Shown here: in pieces, positions 1 through 6,740 of the stretch | How the letters are laid out: each line of letters begins with the position of its first letter | How positions within the stretch are numbered: the stretch's first letter is position 1 | Origin: a virus | Virus record (IMG/VR): IMGVR_UViG_3300031999_000054 | Coordinates: 1-43,913 of that record | DNA length: 43,913 nucleotides | Direction: 5' to 3' (one strand) | The notes under the pieces: generated by a model | What the model saw: the letters and a program-made list of their open reading frames with translations, nothing else | Databases searched by the model: none | Told to the model about the DNA's origin: nothing | Made by a program: the position numbers and the translations under genes

Positions 1-2
1 GC

Positions 3-413
3 AAGGGTGCCGCGGTCGCGCGGCGCGACCTCAGCCATACCAACCGCGGCAAGTTCGTGGCCGCGCGGGAGGTTGAGATCATCCCGATGTCCGCACAGGG
101 GCGCGAGGGCGACCCGGAGTACATCAGCATCAGCGCGCTCACCGGTGAGGCGTTGTTCGTGTCCGCGCACTGGGCACTGAAGCATAACCCGAAGGCGACC
201 GGCGTCGGTATCAGCCTCGGGTTTGACCTCTGGGAGAATGTGTACGAGTTCGCGCACAGGGGCGAGGGCTTCGACTACGAGCCGCGCATCGACCACTTTG
301 AGGTGGATCTGCCCGAGGAGTTGGTCGCGCAGCTGCGCGTCCTCATCAACCGCGACGGCATGATCGGACCCGGCGCCGCGGGCGGGTGCTACAACACTCC
401 GACCTTCATCTGA
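3..413 (+). CDS. hypothetical protein, 5' end cut by the window
   Basis: The reading frame is open from the first complete codon to TGA at 411-413, so the gene begins outside the window. The GTG at 57 is internal to this open stretch and has no ribosome binding site in front of it. The visible part is a soluble, mixed acidic protein of about 136 residues with no motif I recognise. Its stop codon lies two bases before a hammerhead ribozyme, as for the other genes of this operon. Function unknown. Confidence 0.6.
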   Translation, partial: KGAAVARRDLSHTNRGKFVAAREVEIIPMSAQGREGDPEYISISALTGEALFVSAHWALKHNPKATGVGISLGFDLWENVYEFAHRGEGFDYEPRIDHFEVDLPEELVAQLRVLINRDGMIGPGAAGGCYNTPTFI

Positions 414-415
414 AA

Positions 416-472
416 CCCACTGACGAGGCCGGCGGGAGCCGGCCGAAACACCCGGGCAGCCGGGTGTCTGGG
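416..472 (+). ncRNA. hammerhead ribozyme 1 (type I)
   Basis: Stem I is CCCA (416-419) with TGGG (469-472). The core is CTGACGA (420-426), then stem II GGCCGGC/GCCGGCC with a GGGA loop, GAAA (445-448), and an 8-bp stem III with loop GCAG. The predicted cut is after C468 of the GTC triplet. It sits two bases after the upstream stop codon and ahead of a 70-base leader. Confidence 0.9.
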
Positions 473-491
473 ATCCACTTCAGGTTCTCCA

Positions 492-511
492 TAGGCGCCC
501 CGCGGCGCCTA
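492..511 (+). promoter_or_regulatory. leader hairpin between two copies of TTCAGGTTCTC
   Basis: An 8-bp hairpin (TAGGCGCC, loop CCGC, GGCGCCTA) lies in the post-cleavage leader of the next gene. A TTCAGGTTCTC copy flanks it on each side, and the ribosome binding site ACAGGAG follows. The same layout recurs at 1500-1519 and 3016-3035 with compensated base changes. It may stabilise the mRNA or bind a factor; that role is inference. Confidence 0.55.
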
Positions 512-542
512 CCAGTTCAGGTTCTCTTCACAGGAGACGATC

Positions 543-785
543 ATGTCAGACGCTACGAAGACCAACGCAGAACGTGCAGACGAGTTGCAGGACATACTGT
601 GCCAGATGAAGGATTTGCTCTGGGAGGCACGCAAGCTCGTGCGCGGGACGCCAGAAGAATCCAGGGCCAATGCGTATTGGATCGCGCACATCAGCATGGC
701 GCTTGACAGTGAGCACGGATACCTCGGAGGCAGCATGTGCACCATGGAGAGCACGGCGAACGATCTCCGCGAGTCCGACGGCTGA
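543..785 (+). CDS. small hypothetical early protein (80 aa)
   Basis: ATG at 543 follows ACAGGAG with 7-base spacing. The protein is acidic and predicted mostly helical, with two cysteines and two histidines but no clear zinc-binding pattern. I recognise no family. It is one of the short single genes separated by ribozymes and probably encodes an early host-takeover factor, which is inferred only from position and size. TGA at 783-785 is one base before the next ribozyme. Confidence 0.75.
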   Translation: MSDATKTNAERADELQDILCQMKDLLWEARKLVRGTPEESRANAYWIAHISMALDSEHGYLGGSMCTMESTANDLRESDG

Positions 786-786
786 A

Positions 787-843
787 CCCACTGACGAGGC
801 CGGCGGGAGCCGGCCGAAACACCCGGCCACCCGGGTGTCTGGG
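787..843 (+). ncRNA. hammerhead ribozyme 2 (type I)
   Basis: CCCA/TGGG form stem I, followed by CTGACGA (791-797), GGGA-capped stem II and GAAA (816-819). Stem III is ACACCCGG/CCGGGTGT with loop CCAC. The predicted cut is after C839. Stem III keeps its pairing with ribozyme 1 while the loop differs. Confidence 0.9.
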
Positions 844-876
844 ATCCACTTCAGGTTCTCGACACAGGAGACGACG

Positions 877-1122
877 ATGCGAAACAACTTAATCGCTGTG
901 ACGCTGGGGCACAATTGGGGGGACGCGCTACGCGCCGCGGGCAACAAGATCGGCAATGTCGTGGGCATCGACCGCGATCAGCCGTGCGACGTCACCGTGT
1001 ACATCCGCACCTCCAAGACCGTACGCACGGTGGAGGATGAACTCCGCGCCGAATTGCAGTGCGACTACATCTGCGTGGAGAACGTGCCCCCGGAGTCCGA
1101 GTACCGCATGCTGTCACGCTGA
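877..1122 (+). CDS. small hypothetical protein (81 aa)
   Basis: ATG 877 was chosen because ACAGGAG lies 7 bases upstream; the longer frame from 670 would run through the ribozyme. The N-terminus shows alternating hydrophobic residues typical of a beta strand followed by a helix, and the protein could be a small alpha/beta fold. No family recognised. TGA (1120-1122) is one base before ribozyme 3. Confidence 0.75.
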   Translation: MRNNLIAVTLGHNWGDALRAAGNKIGNVVGIDRDQPCDVTVYIRTSKTVRTVEDELRAELQCDYICVENVPPESEYRMLSR

Positions 1123-1123
1123 A

Positions 1124-1180
1124 CCCACTGACGAGGCCGGCGGGAGCCGGCCGAAACCTGCCCACCCGGGCGGGTCTGGG
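1124..1180 (+). ncRNA. hammerhead ribozyme 3 (type I)
   Basis: The core CTGACGA (1128-1134) and GAAA (1153-1156) match the consensus. Stem III has a different sequence from its neighbours, ACCTGCCC/GGGCGGGT with one T-G wobble and loop ACCC, yet stays paired. The predicted cut is after C1176. The leader behind it is the short form lacking TTCAGG. Confidence 0.9.
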
Positions 1181-1200
1181 AACCAACACAGGAGACACCC

Positions 1201-1422
1201 ATGAAGCTCAGACCAGAACACGCGCAGGAGCTACGCGACGCCATAGCTCCAGTGCTAGCCGCCAATCCGGGCGCACGCGCAGAGTATGTAAAGCTCGGCA
1301 GGACGATGCGCAGGTACCGGTGGGACGTGTTACACGCGTCCGGGTACAACACCACGGCCATCTACAAGTATGCAAACGACGAACACATCGACACGGTGTT
1401 GCGCCGCGTCTGTGGTGACTGA
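1201..1422 (+). CDS. small hypothetical basic protein (73 aa)
   Basis: ATG 1201 follows ACAGGAG in the short leader. The protein is Arg/Lys-rich and predicted helical with a Tyr-rich middle, compatible with nucleic-acid binding, but no domain is recognised. TGA (1420-1422) abuts ribozyme 4. Confidence 0.75.
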   Translation: MKLRPEHAQELRDAIAPVLAANPGARAEYVKLGRTMRRYRWDVLHASGYNTTAIYKYANDEHIDTVLRRVCGD

Positions 1423-1423
1423 A

Positions 1424-1480
1424 CCCACTGACGAGGCCGGCGGGAGCCGGCCGAAACGCCCCACACGCGGGGCGTCTGGG
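1424..1480 (+). ncRNA. hammerhead ribozyme 4 (type I)
   Basis: CTGACGA (1428-1434), GGGA-capped stem II and GAAA are intact. Stem III is ACGCCCC/GGGGCGT with a six-base loop. The predicted cut is after C1476. It precedes the DUF932 gene and a hairpin-type leader. Confidence 0.9.
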
Positions 1481-1499
1481 ATCCACTTCAGGTTCTCCA

Positions 1500-1519
1500 T
1501 AGGCGCCACCCGGCGCCTA
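1500..1519 (+). promoter_or_regulatory. leader hairpin upstream of the DUF932 gene
   Basis: The hairpin is TAGGCGCC/GGCGCCTA with loop ACCC, instead of CCGC in the copy at 492. It is flanked by TTCAGGTTCTC and a diverged copy, TTCAAGTTCTT. Conservation of the stem with a changed loop supports a structured RNA element. Confidence 0.55.
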
Positions 1520-1550
1520 CCAATTCAAGTTCTTTCAACAGGAGACGACG

Positions 1551-2573
1551 ATGGCACATGAAATCAGCACAATCCAGAACGCCGAAGGTGACTTCGCCTA
1601 CGTGGGCACGCCCGGTTGGCACGGTCTCGGCACCGAGTTGCCCGAGGGGGCGGACATCGACACGTGGTGCAAGGCAGCTGGGATGGCCTACACGATCGAG
1701 CGCGCCGAAGTGCAGTACACGGTGGAGCCGGGTCAGATCCGCACGATGGACAACCGGGAGGTGTTCTTCCGGTCGGACACTGGGGATGGCCTCAGCGTCA
1801 TGAGCAAGGGATTCAAGATCGTTCAGCCCCGCCAGGTGCTGGAGTTCTTCAACGACCTCGTGGCCGGTTCCCGGTTCAGCCTGGAGACCGCCGCGGTGCT
1901 CAAGGACGGCGCCCGGTACTTCGCACTGGCCAAGTACAATGGCGGTGCGATCTTCGTGGACGGCAGGGACGAGGTGCGCCCCTATCTGCTCATGGCGACT
2001 TCGGTGGACGGGTACCTGGCCACGGTGGTGGACTTCACGACCGTACGCGTCGTGTGTCAGAACACCCTGGACATGTCGTTGGCCGAGAGCCGCAGCGCCT
2101 CCGACGAGGAGACCACGGGCGGACGGGTCAAGGTCTACCACAGCGCCAAGTTCGACGAGCAGCAGGTCAAGGCGAGGCTGGGCCTCGCGGACTTCGTGTT
2201 CGAGGAGGCCGCGGAGCGCTTCACCAAGCTCTCCCACGTCCCCATGGACGACGAGGCCGCGGTGCGGTACTTCCTGCGGGTGACCAATCCGGCGCTCAAC
2301 GCCGCGTCGTTGGTCAAGGCGAAGGAGGACCAGACTCCGGCGGAGCGCGCGGCCACGCTGGCCGTCAACAAGCTTCTGCTGGCCTACAAAGAGGCGCCGG
2401 GAGCGGAGCCGGGTACGGCGTGGGGTGCCCTGAATGCGGTGACGTGGTTCGAGGACCACGGGCGCAATTTCAGGTCCGACGCGACCCGCATCGACACCAG
2501 CCAGCTCGGGGCGGGTGCCGCCATGAAGAGGCGCGCGTTCAGCGTCGCGATGGAGCTGGCGCAGGCTGCGTAA
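1551..2573 (+). CDS. DUF932 family phage/plasmid-like protein
   Basis: This 340-aa protein matches the DUF932 (TIGR03299 phage/plasmid-like) family that I know from many phages and plasmids. Visible hallmarks are the N-terminal GTPGWHGLG stretch, the FKIVQPRQVLEFF segment and VVCQNTLDMSL near the middle. The family's biochemical role is not established; an early replication or anti-host function is often guessed. ATG 1551 has a good ribosome binding site. It is by far the largest gene of the ribozyme operon and carries one of only three hairpin leaders, which may mean extra control of its expression. Confidence 0.85.
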   Translation: MAHEISTIQNAEGDFAYVGTPGWHGLGTELPEGADIDTWCKAAGMAYTIERAEVQYTVEPGQIRTMDNREVFFRSDTGDGLSVMSKGFKIVQPRQVLEFFNDLVAGSRFSLETAAVLKDGARYFALAKYNGGAIFVDGRDEVRPYLLMATSVDGYLATVVDFTTVRVVCQNTLDMSLAESRSASDEETTGGRVKVYHSAKFDEQQVKARLGLADFVFEEAAERFTKLSHVPMDDEAAVRYFLRVTNPALNAASLVKAKEDQTPAERAATLAVNKLLLAYKEAPGAEPGTAWGALNAVTWFEDHGRNFRSDATRIDTSQLGAGAAMKRRAFSVAMELAQAA

Positions 2574-2576
2574 CAA

Positions 2577-2631
2577 CCCACTGACGAGGCCGGCGGGAGC
2601 CGGCCGAAACGCCCCGGAGGGGGCGTCTGGG
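2577..2631 (+). ncRNA. hammerhead ribozyme 5 (type I)
   Basis: CTGACGA (2581-2587) and GAAA (2606-2609) are intact. Stem III is ACGCCCC/GGGGCGT with loop GGAG. The predicted cut is after C2627. The stop codon TAA is three bases upstream, and the short leader follows. Confidence 0.9.
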
Positions 2632-2654
2632 AACCAACACAGGAGACCCTACAC

Positions 2655-2939
2655 ATGCCAACAGACACCACGATCATTGCCGACCTTGCCAAGAGGTATC
2701 TCTCAGAGGCGGACGGCGACCCGGTTCGTGCCCGCCGATACATGATCAACGCCCGGTCTGAGTACCCGGTAGGATCACACCTCCGCCACCTATACACTGC
2801 GGCGATTGCTGAACTCGCCCTGTTGGTAGAGGCCTCTGGGGGTGACGCCGCGTACTTCGACCGGCACGACCGTGCCCGAGAAGGCGCAGTGCGCGACCAC
2901 TACGCGGGGGGCGACAGGGGCGATGACGACACGGACTGA
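2655..2939 (+). CDS. small hypothetical protein (94 aa)
   Basis: ATG 2655 is preceded by ACAGGAG with slightly longer spacing. The protein is helical, with a TIIADLAKRYL-like N-terminal helix and an acidic Gly/Asp-rich tail. No family recognised. TGA (2937-2939) is one base from ribozyme 6. Confidence 0.7.
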   Translation: MPTDTTIIADLAKRYLSEADGDPVRARRYMINARSEYPVGSHLRHLYTAAIAELALLVEASGGDAAYFDRHDRAREGAVRDHYAGGDRGDDDTD

Positions 2940-2940
2940 A

Positions 2941-2996
2941 CCCACTGACGAGGCCGGCGGGAGCCGGCCGAAACCCGAGCACCGCTCGGGTCTGGG
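2941..2996 (+). ncRNA. hammerhead ribozyme 6 (type I)
   Basis: CTGACGA (2945-2951) and GAAA (2970-2973) are intact. Stem III is ACCCGAGC/GCTCGGGT with a three-base loop, another compensated version. The predicted cut is after C2992. Confidence 0.9.
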
Positions 2997-3015
2997 ATCC
3001 AATTCAGGTTCTCGA

Positions 3016-3035
3016 CGGGCGCCCCGCGGCGCCCG
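3016..3035 (+). promoter_or_regulatory. leader hairpin upstream of the 231-aa gene
   Basis: The stem is CGGGCGCC/GGCGCCCG with loop CCGC. Relative to 492-511 the two outer A-T pairs have become G-C pairs, so pairing is preserved through compensatory change. A TTCAGGTTCTC copy lies on each side. Confidence 0.6.
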
Positions 3036-3066
3036 GTGGTTCAGGTTCTCTTCACAGGAGATGGCA

Positions 3067-3762
3067 ATGGACAAATTCACGATCGACAAGGAGAACATCG
3101 AGGCGCAGATGTCCTACGGCTCCGAGCACATCAGCAGCGATGTGAAGGTCGAAGGTTTCTGGGGCAATCCGATCGACATCCGCATCAAGAGGGGCTGGAA
3201 CTGGGACCGCAAGACGGGCGACGAGTTGCCCGCCGGGTGGGAGTTCGAGGTGACGCATAGCTCCGGCGGCACGGGGCGCGGTACGGATTCACTGGTCACG
3301 GAGCGTAACTTCGCGGCTGCGTTGCTCGCGGTTTGCGACTACGTGGACACGTTGAAGGCGTGCGTCCCGGACATGGAAGCTGCGTACCAGTTCAGGATGG
3401 CTGAGTACGAAAGGGAACGGAAGGCTGAGCAGGCGGCCAAGCAGGCCAAGATCGACGCAGACCCGGAGATCGGGCTGGCTGCTGCACGCGCCTACATCGA
3501 GGCGTTGGTGGCCAACACCCGCGTGTCGAACGGGCAGCGGTTCCACGTGTTGCGGGCCAAGGTCCGCGGTGCCGACCACACCGCGGATTTCGTGGCGTGC
3601 AAGCTGCACACCGATCGGGTCGTGCTGCGCATGGGCGGCAGCGCGATCGGCGCCAAGCAGGCGTGGGAGAAGCTCGCAGGCTACGCGCAGGCCGGTCTGG
3701 TGGCGGACGTCGTGTTGGACGACGACGCGATCCGAGAGCTGCACCGCTCCTACAACCTCTGA
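3067..3762 (+). CDS. hypothetical protein with central coiled-coil (231 aa)
   Basis: ATG 3067 is preferred over ATG 3061 because AGGAG ends right before 3061 and gives normal spacing only to 3067. The N-terminal third is predicted beta-rich with several Trp residues. A charged helix of about residues 115-140, rich in Glu, Lys and Ala, follows, and then a mixed C-terminal part. No family recognised. It is the second largest gene of the ribozyme operon. Confidence 0.75.
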   Translation: MDKFTIDKENIEAQMSYGSEHISSDVKVEGFWGNPIDIRIKRGWNWDRKTGDELPAGWEFEVTHSSGGTGRGTDSLVTERNFAAALLAVCDYVDTLKACVPDMEAAYQFRMAEYERERKAEQAAKQAKIDADPEIGLAAARAYIEALVANTRVSNGQRFHVLRAKVRGADHTADFVACKLHTDRVVLRMGGSAIGAKQAWEKLAGYAQAGLVADVVLDDDAIRELHRSYNL

Positions 3763-3763
3763 A

Positions 3764-3818
3764 CCCACTGACGAGGCCGGCGGGAGCCGGCCGAAACGCC
3801 CCGGAGGGGGCGTCTGGG
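3764..3818 (+). ncRNA. hammerhead ribozyme 7 (type I)
   Basis: Sequence and stems match ribozyme 5, with stem III ACGCCCC/GGGGCGT and loop GGAG. The core CTGACGA is at 3768-3774 and the predicted cut is after C3814. The near-identity to ribozyme 5 suggests recent duplication or conversion. Confidence 0.9.
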
Positions 3819-3838
3819 AACCAACACAGGAGACTCAA

Positions 3839-4099
3839 ATGACCTACCGTTCGGCAGCAGACATCAAGCGCATGCTCAAGGCCAAGGAGAACGCAGCCAA
3901 GCGCTGGGGACCGACACCCACGCCCGACGAGCGTGCAGTGGTGAAGGCGCAGGCATACGCGGAGCTCAATCGACAGCCGAGTGTGGCGGACTGGCCCGCG
4001 TACGACCTGTATCAGTTCCTCATGGGTGAGCGTCTGACCCGGGAGGAAGCACGAGCGTTGGTCGCAGACATGGGACACGACGTGAGCGGCCTCGACTGA
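3839..4099 (+). CDS. small hypothetical protein (86 aa)
   Basis: ATG 3839 follows the short leader with AGGAG. The protein is helical, Lys/Arg-rich at the start and acidic at the end. Two segments, about residues 5-20 and 60-80, look like amphipathic helices. No family recognised. TGA (4097-4099) is one base before ribozyme 8. Confidence 0.75.
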   Translation: MTYRSAADIKRMLKAKENAAKRWGPTPTPDERAVVKAQAYAELNRQPSVADWPAYDLYQFLMGERLTREEARALVADMGHDVSGLD

Positions 4100-4100
4100 A

Positions 4101-4157
4101 CCCACTGACGAGGCCGGCGGGAGCCGGCCGAAACACCCGGGTGGCCGGGTGTCTGGG
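4101..4157 (+). ncRNA. hammerhead ribozyme 8 (type I)
   Basis: CTGACGA (4105-4111) and GAAA are intact. Stem III is ACACCCGG/CCGGGTGT with loop GTGG. The predicted cut is after C4153. Confidence 0.9.
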
Positions 4158-4191
4158 ATCCAATTCAGGTTCTCGACATAGGAGCATAAGT

Positions 4192-4392
4192 ATGAAACTG
4201 GCACGGGACAAGGCGGAGAGGCCCAGCGCAGACTGGGCTGTGGGGTACTACCGATGGGTGATGACTGCGCCCTGCGGTTGCTGCGGGAATCAGACCACAG
4301 GCAGGATCAGCGGTACTGAAGAGGACGTGCGCCGTTGCGTGGACGAAAAGCGCTGGCTGTGTAAGATCTGCGAGCGCGGCAGCAAGGCATAG
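4192..4392 (+). CDS. small Cys-rich, possible zinc-binding protein (66 aa)
   Basis: ATG 4192 follows ATAGGAG with 8-base spacing. A CGCC motif near residue 31 and a CKIC motif near residue 58 could form one four-cysteine zinc site, giving a zinc-ribbon-like fold. Such small zinc proteins are common early phage genes, often binding nucleic acid or RNA polymerase; that role is inference. The G of the TAG stop is also the first base of ribozyme 9. Confidence 0.7.
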   Translation: MKLARDKAERPSADWAVGYYRWVMTAPCGCCGNQTTGRISGTEEDVRRCVDEKRWLCKICERGSKA

Positions 4393-4448
4393 GACGAAAC
4401 CCGGGCCGCGCGCCCGGGTCGCAGCGTGATGCGCTGCCTGACGAGTCC
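4392..4448 (+). ncRNA. hammerhead ribozyme 9 (type II, circularly permuted)
   Basis: Here the open stem is stem II: GGAC (4392-4395) pairs with GTCC (4445-4448). GAAA (4396-4399) leads into stem III ACCCGGGC/GCCCGGGT, and GTC ends at C4420. Stem I is closed (GCAGCG/CGCTGC, loop TGATG), and CTGACGA is at 4438-4444. The upstream stop codon TAG shares its G with stem II. Confidence 0.9.
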
Positions 4449-4468
4449 CCAACACAGGAGAGATGAAC

Positions 4469-4693
4469 ATGACCGAAAGCACCAACGAGATTGCCCGGCG
4501 CGGCGCGCCCCCCACCCACGGTCTGGCCGTGCTGGACGTGCCCCTCTACCCGCGCAGCGCGCAGGTCCTCTTGGACATCTTGGAGGAGGCGCCGTACTCC
4601 CGCATGGGCTTGCCGAGGTACGTGCTCACGGACCTCGACAACCTGCGCAACTACTTGCGCTCCCACCTCCAGCGCGTGGCGCTGGGACTCTAA
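4469..4693 (+). CDS. small hypothetical protein (74 aa)
   Basis: ATG 4469 is chosen over ATG 4463 because it has the normal 8-base spacing from ACAGGAG. The protein has a Pro-rich beginning and a Leu/Arg-rich helical second half. No family recognised. TAA (4691-4693) abuts ribozyme 10 directly. Confidence 0.75.
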   Translation: MTESTNEIARRGAPPTHGLAVLDVPLYPRSAQVLLDILEEAPYSRMGLPRYVLTDLDNLRNYLRSHLQRVALGL

Positions 4694-4750
4694 CCCACTG
4701 ACGAGGCCGGCGGGAGCCGGCCGAAACGCCTCTCACCGGAGGCGTCTGGG
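4694..4750 (+). ncRNA. hammerhead ribozyme 10 (type I)
   Basis: CTGACGA (4698-4704) and GAAA are intact. Stem III is ACGCCTC/GAGGCGT. The predicted cut is after C4746. The CCCA arm of stem I starts on the base after the stop codon. Confidence 0.9.
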
Positions 4751-4783
4751 ATCCAATTCAGGTTCTCTACACAGGAGACAATC

Positions 4784-5017
4784 ATGACCCTCTGCGTTGA
4801 CCGCAATCAGGTGATCGAGTACGAGGCCCACAAGTTCGTCGTGGCGGCCAGTGACCTCGGCCTTGCCCCGGGCGAGTTCCCGAAGCAGATTGAGACCAAC
4901 CTCGGCAACGGCCAGCCGCTCATCCGCAAGAGCCGCGTCGAGATCAACGGCGATCTCATCGAGGTCGTGTACTGGCAGGCCTTCGGGTGCGTGGAGCTTC
5001 ACGTCCACAACGACTAA
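4784..5017 (+). CDS. small hypothetical protein (77 aa)
   Basis: ATG 4784 follows ACAGGAG. The sequence alternates predicted beta strands and a helix and ends in a Val/His-rich strand. No family recognised. TAA (5015-5017) abuts ribozyme 11. Confidence 0.75.
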   Translation: MTLCVDRNQVIEYEAHKFVVAASDLGLAPGEFPKQIETNLGNGQPLIRKSRVEINGDLIEVVYWQAFGCVELHVHND

Positions 5018-5073
5018 CCCACTGACGAGGCCGGCGGGAGCCGGCCGAAACCCGAGCACCGCTCGGGTCTGGG
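5018..5073 (+). ncRNA. hammerhead ribozyme 11 (type I)
   Basis: CTGACGA (5022-5028) is intact and stem III ACCCGAGC/GCTCGGGT equals that of ribozyme 6. The predicted cut is after C5069. Confidence 0.9.
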
Positions 5074-5106
5074 ATCCAATTCAGGTTCTCGACACAGGAG
5101 ACCACG

Positions 5107-5343
5107 ATGAGCAAATTGACCGATGAAGAACGGCTGAAGGTCTACGCGGTACTCAGCAGCGCGGGACCAGACATAGACGCCTGGACCCCCAAGTTTGCCC
5201 GCCTCGCCAACAAGGCGAAGAAGGCTGGCGTGATCGGGGACGAGGCCAAGACGCTGGACTTCCTGGTGAAAGAAGGGATGCTTGGCCCCAAGAGCGACAC
5301 GCTTCGCGCACCCGGGGACAAGTATTACCCGCCGCGTGGGTGA
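5107..5343 (+). CDS. small hypothetical protein (78 aa)
   Basis: ATG 5107 follows ACAGGAG. The protein is charged and helical, with a Lys-rich middle. No family recognised. TGA (5341-5343) is one base before the variant ribozyme 12. Confidence 0.75.
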   Translation: MSKLTDEERLKVYAVLSSAGPDIDAWTPKFARLANKAKKAGVIGDEAKTLDFLVKEGMLGPKSDTLRAPGDKYYPPRG

Positions 5344-5344
5344 A

Positions 5345-5401
5345 CCCACTGACGAGGCCGGCGGGAGCCAGCCGAAACACCCGGGCGCCCGGGTGTATGG
5401 G
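5345..5401 (+). ncRNA. hammerhead ribozyme 12 (type I, variant cleavage site)
   Basis: CTGACGA (5349-5355) and GAAA are intact, but two positions differ from all other copies. Stem II carries one C-A mismatch (GCCAGCC instead of GCCGGCC), and the cleavage triplet is GTA (A5397) instead of GTC. A at position 17 is a permitted hammerhead nucleotide, so the unit should still cut, perhaps more slowly. Confidence 0.8.
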
Positions 5402-5421
5402 AACCAACACAGGAGACGATG

Positions 5422-5667
5422 ATGAAGACTGTCTATTTGCTTTTCCGCAACGAGACCCGCGCCACCGTAGAGGTGGAGGATGTGCTGGGCTATCGCTACG
5501 CAGTCAATCTGGTACGCGACAGCGCATACGTGCCGTTTCCGGAGACCCCCTACATGGGCGCCGACGGTATCATGTCCAAGACCGACCACGGGTGGGTGTT
5601 CGCCCCGGTACACCCCGCAGCAGTCGAAGCCATGGGCAAGGTGGCTGCCGCGCTGGCCAACAGCTAG
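5422..5667 (+). CDS. small hypothetical protein (81 aa)
   Basis: Two ATG codons stand in tandem at 5419 and 5422; 5422 has the 6-base spacing used by the sister genes. The protein is predicted beta-rich in its first half and helical at the C-terminus. No family recognised. The TAG stop shares its G with ribozyme 13. Confidence 0.75.
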   Translation: MKTVYLLFRNETRATVEVEDVLGYRYAVNLVRDSAYVPFPETPYMGADGIMSKTDHGWVFAPVHPAAVEAMGKVAAALANS

Positions 5668-5723
5668 GACGAAACCCGGGCCACGCGCCCGGGTCGCAGC
5701 GTGATGCGCTGCCTGACGAGTCC
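5667..5723 (+). ncRNA. hammerhead ribozyme 13 (type II)
   Basis: GGAC (5667-5670) pairs with GTCC (5720-5723). GAAA, stem III ACCCGGGC/GCCCGGGT, closed stem I GCAGCG/CGCTGC and CTGACGA (5713-5719) are all present. The predicted cut is after C5695. Confidence 0.9.
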
Positions 5724-5744
5724 TTTCAAACACAGGAGACGACA

Positions 5745-5981
5745 ATGACCACCAAGACCGTACCGACGCCAGACACAACCGGAGACGTGCGTTATCCGAG
5801 CATCAAGGTCAAGCTCACGGGCAGCGATGGCAATGCTTTCGCGATCATGGGCAACGTGACCCGGGCATTGCGGAGCGCGGGGGTGCCCGCGGAGGAGCTG
5901 TCGCTGTACCGATCCGAGAGCATGAGCGGGGACTACAACAAGCTGCTCTCCACCGCCATGCGCTGGGTGAACGTGCGCTGA
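5745..5981 (+). CDS. small hypothetical protein (78 aa)
   Basis: ATG 5745 follows ACAGGAG; the longer frame from 5340 crosses two ribozymes and is not credible. Mixed alpha/beta composition, no recognised family. TGA (5979-5981) is one base before ribozyme 14. Confidence 0.75.
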   Translation: MTTKTVPTPDTTGDVRYPSIKVKLTGSDGNAFAIMGNVTRALRSAGVPAEELSLYRSESMSGDYNKLLSTAMRWVNVR

Positions 5982-5982
5982 A

Positions 5983-6039
5983 CCCACTGACGAGGCCGGC
6001 GGGAGCCGGCCGAAACGCCTCCCACCGGAGGCGTCTGGG
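5983..6039 (+). ncRNA. hammerhead ribozyme 14 (type I)
   Basis: CTGACGA (5987-5993) and GAAA are intact. Stem III is ACGCCTCC/GGAGGCGT with loop CACC. The predicted cut is after C6035. Confidence 0.9.
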
Positions 6040-6072
6040 ATCCAATTCAGGTTCTCGACACAGGAGACAGCT

Positions 6073-6333
6073 ATGGGATTCAAGCATGCAAACTTCCAGT
6101 GCCCGGACAGCGGGGTGGGCGTAACCGTCACCAATCAAGGTGGGTGGCGCGCATACGTGGACGACGATCGCGCAGACGTAGAGGAATACGCCGAGTCAGT
6201 CACAGCAGCCGAAGCGTGGTGCAAACGGGCCAACGGTGTACTGCGGTACCTGCACGCCAGAGAAGACGTGGAAAACGTCCTGGTAGATCGGTTTGGGTGT
6301 GAGGCAGACGACCTCGATTCACTCACGTGGTAG
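6073..6333 (+). CDS. small hypothetical protein (86 aa)
   Basis: ATG 6073 follows ACAGGAG. The protein is acidic, with a predicted beta hairpin at residues 10-30 followed by helices. No family recognised. TAG (6331-6333) abuts ribozyme 15. Confidence 0.75.
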   Translation: MGFKHANFQCPDSGVGVTVTNQGGWRAYVDDDRADVEEYAESVTAAEAWCKRANGVLRYLHAREDVENVLVDRFGCEADDLDSLTW

Positions 6334-6390
6334 CCCACTGACGAGGCCGGCGGGAGCCGGCCGAAACGCCTCCCACCGGAGGCGTCTGGG
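6334..6390 (+). ncRNA. hammerhead ribozyme 15 (type I)
   Basis: CTGACGA (6338-6344) is intact and stem III equals that of ribozyme 14. The predicted cut is after C6386. Confidence 0.9.
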
Positions 6391-6423
6391 ATCCAATTCA
6401 GGTTCTCGACACAGGAGACGACA

Positions 6424-6633
6424 ATGGCTTATCAGTTTACAGTGCCCGTCAATCTAGCACTCACCAGAGACGAGGCGCATGCCTTAAAACGCGCGCTCAT
6501 CTACGAGACCAAGCGCTTGGAAGCCGTCTACGACACCACCAGCGAATCGTCGCAACCAAGCGTATGGGTGGAACAGGAACACATCTTCGACGTCTCAACG
6601 CGACTGGCCACGCTGATGACCGGGATGGAGTGA
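6424..6633 (+). CDS. small hypothetical protein (69 aa)
   Basis: ATG 6424 follows ACAGGAG. The protein is predicted as two helices around a polar Ser/Gln-rich linker. No family recognised. Its TGA overlaps the ATG of the next small gene (TGATG). This is the only boundary in this operon without a ribozyme, so the two are presumably translated together from one processed mRNA. Confidence 0.75.
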   Translation: MAYQFTVPVNLALTRDEAHALKRALIYETKRLEAVYDTTSESSQPSVWVEQEHIFDVSTRLATLMTGME

Positions 6634-6740
6634 TGTCGGCGTATCTCACATACGTGTACGACACATTTCTCAACACGCTCTGGACGTTCATGTTGGCGTA
6701 CGTGTTGTACAAGGTTATGGCCGGCAAGAGGCGTAGGTAG
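6633..6740 (+). CDS. 35-aa single-pass membrane protein
   Basis: The ATG overlaps the previous stop codon. The peptide has a hydrophobic, aromatic core (FLNTLWTFMLAYVLY) followed by a Lys/Arg-rich end, so it should span the membrane once with its C-terminus in the cytoplasm. The TAG stop shares its G with ribozyme 16, placing this gene in the same pattern as its neighbours and supporting its reality. Function unknown. Confidence 0.65.
   Translation: MSAYLTYVYDTFLNTLWTFMLAYVLYKVMAGKRRR

Noticed and set aside
1488-2576. 362-residue minus-strand frame opposite the DUF932 gene
   Set aside because: The + strand frame is a recognisable family with a good start. The minus frame is a GC-rich shadow with no start signal.
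5340-5981. 213-residue + strand frame crossing two genes and two ribozymes
   Set aside because: It starts inside ribozyme 12 and runs through another gene in the wrong frame. Only its end from 5745 is a real gene.
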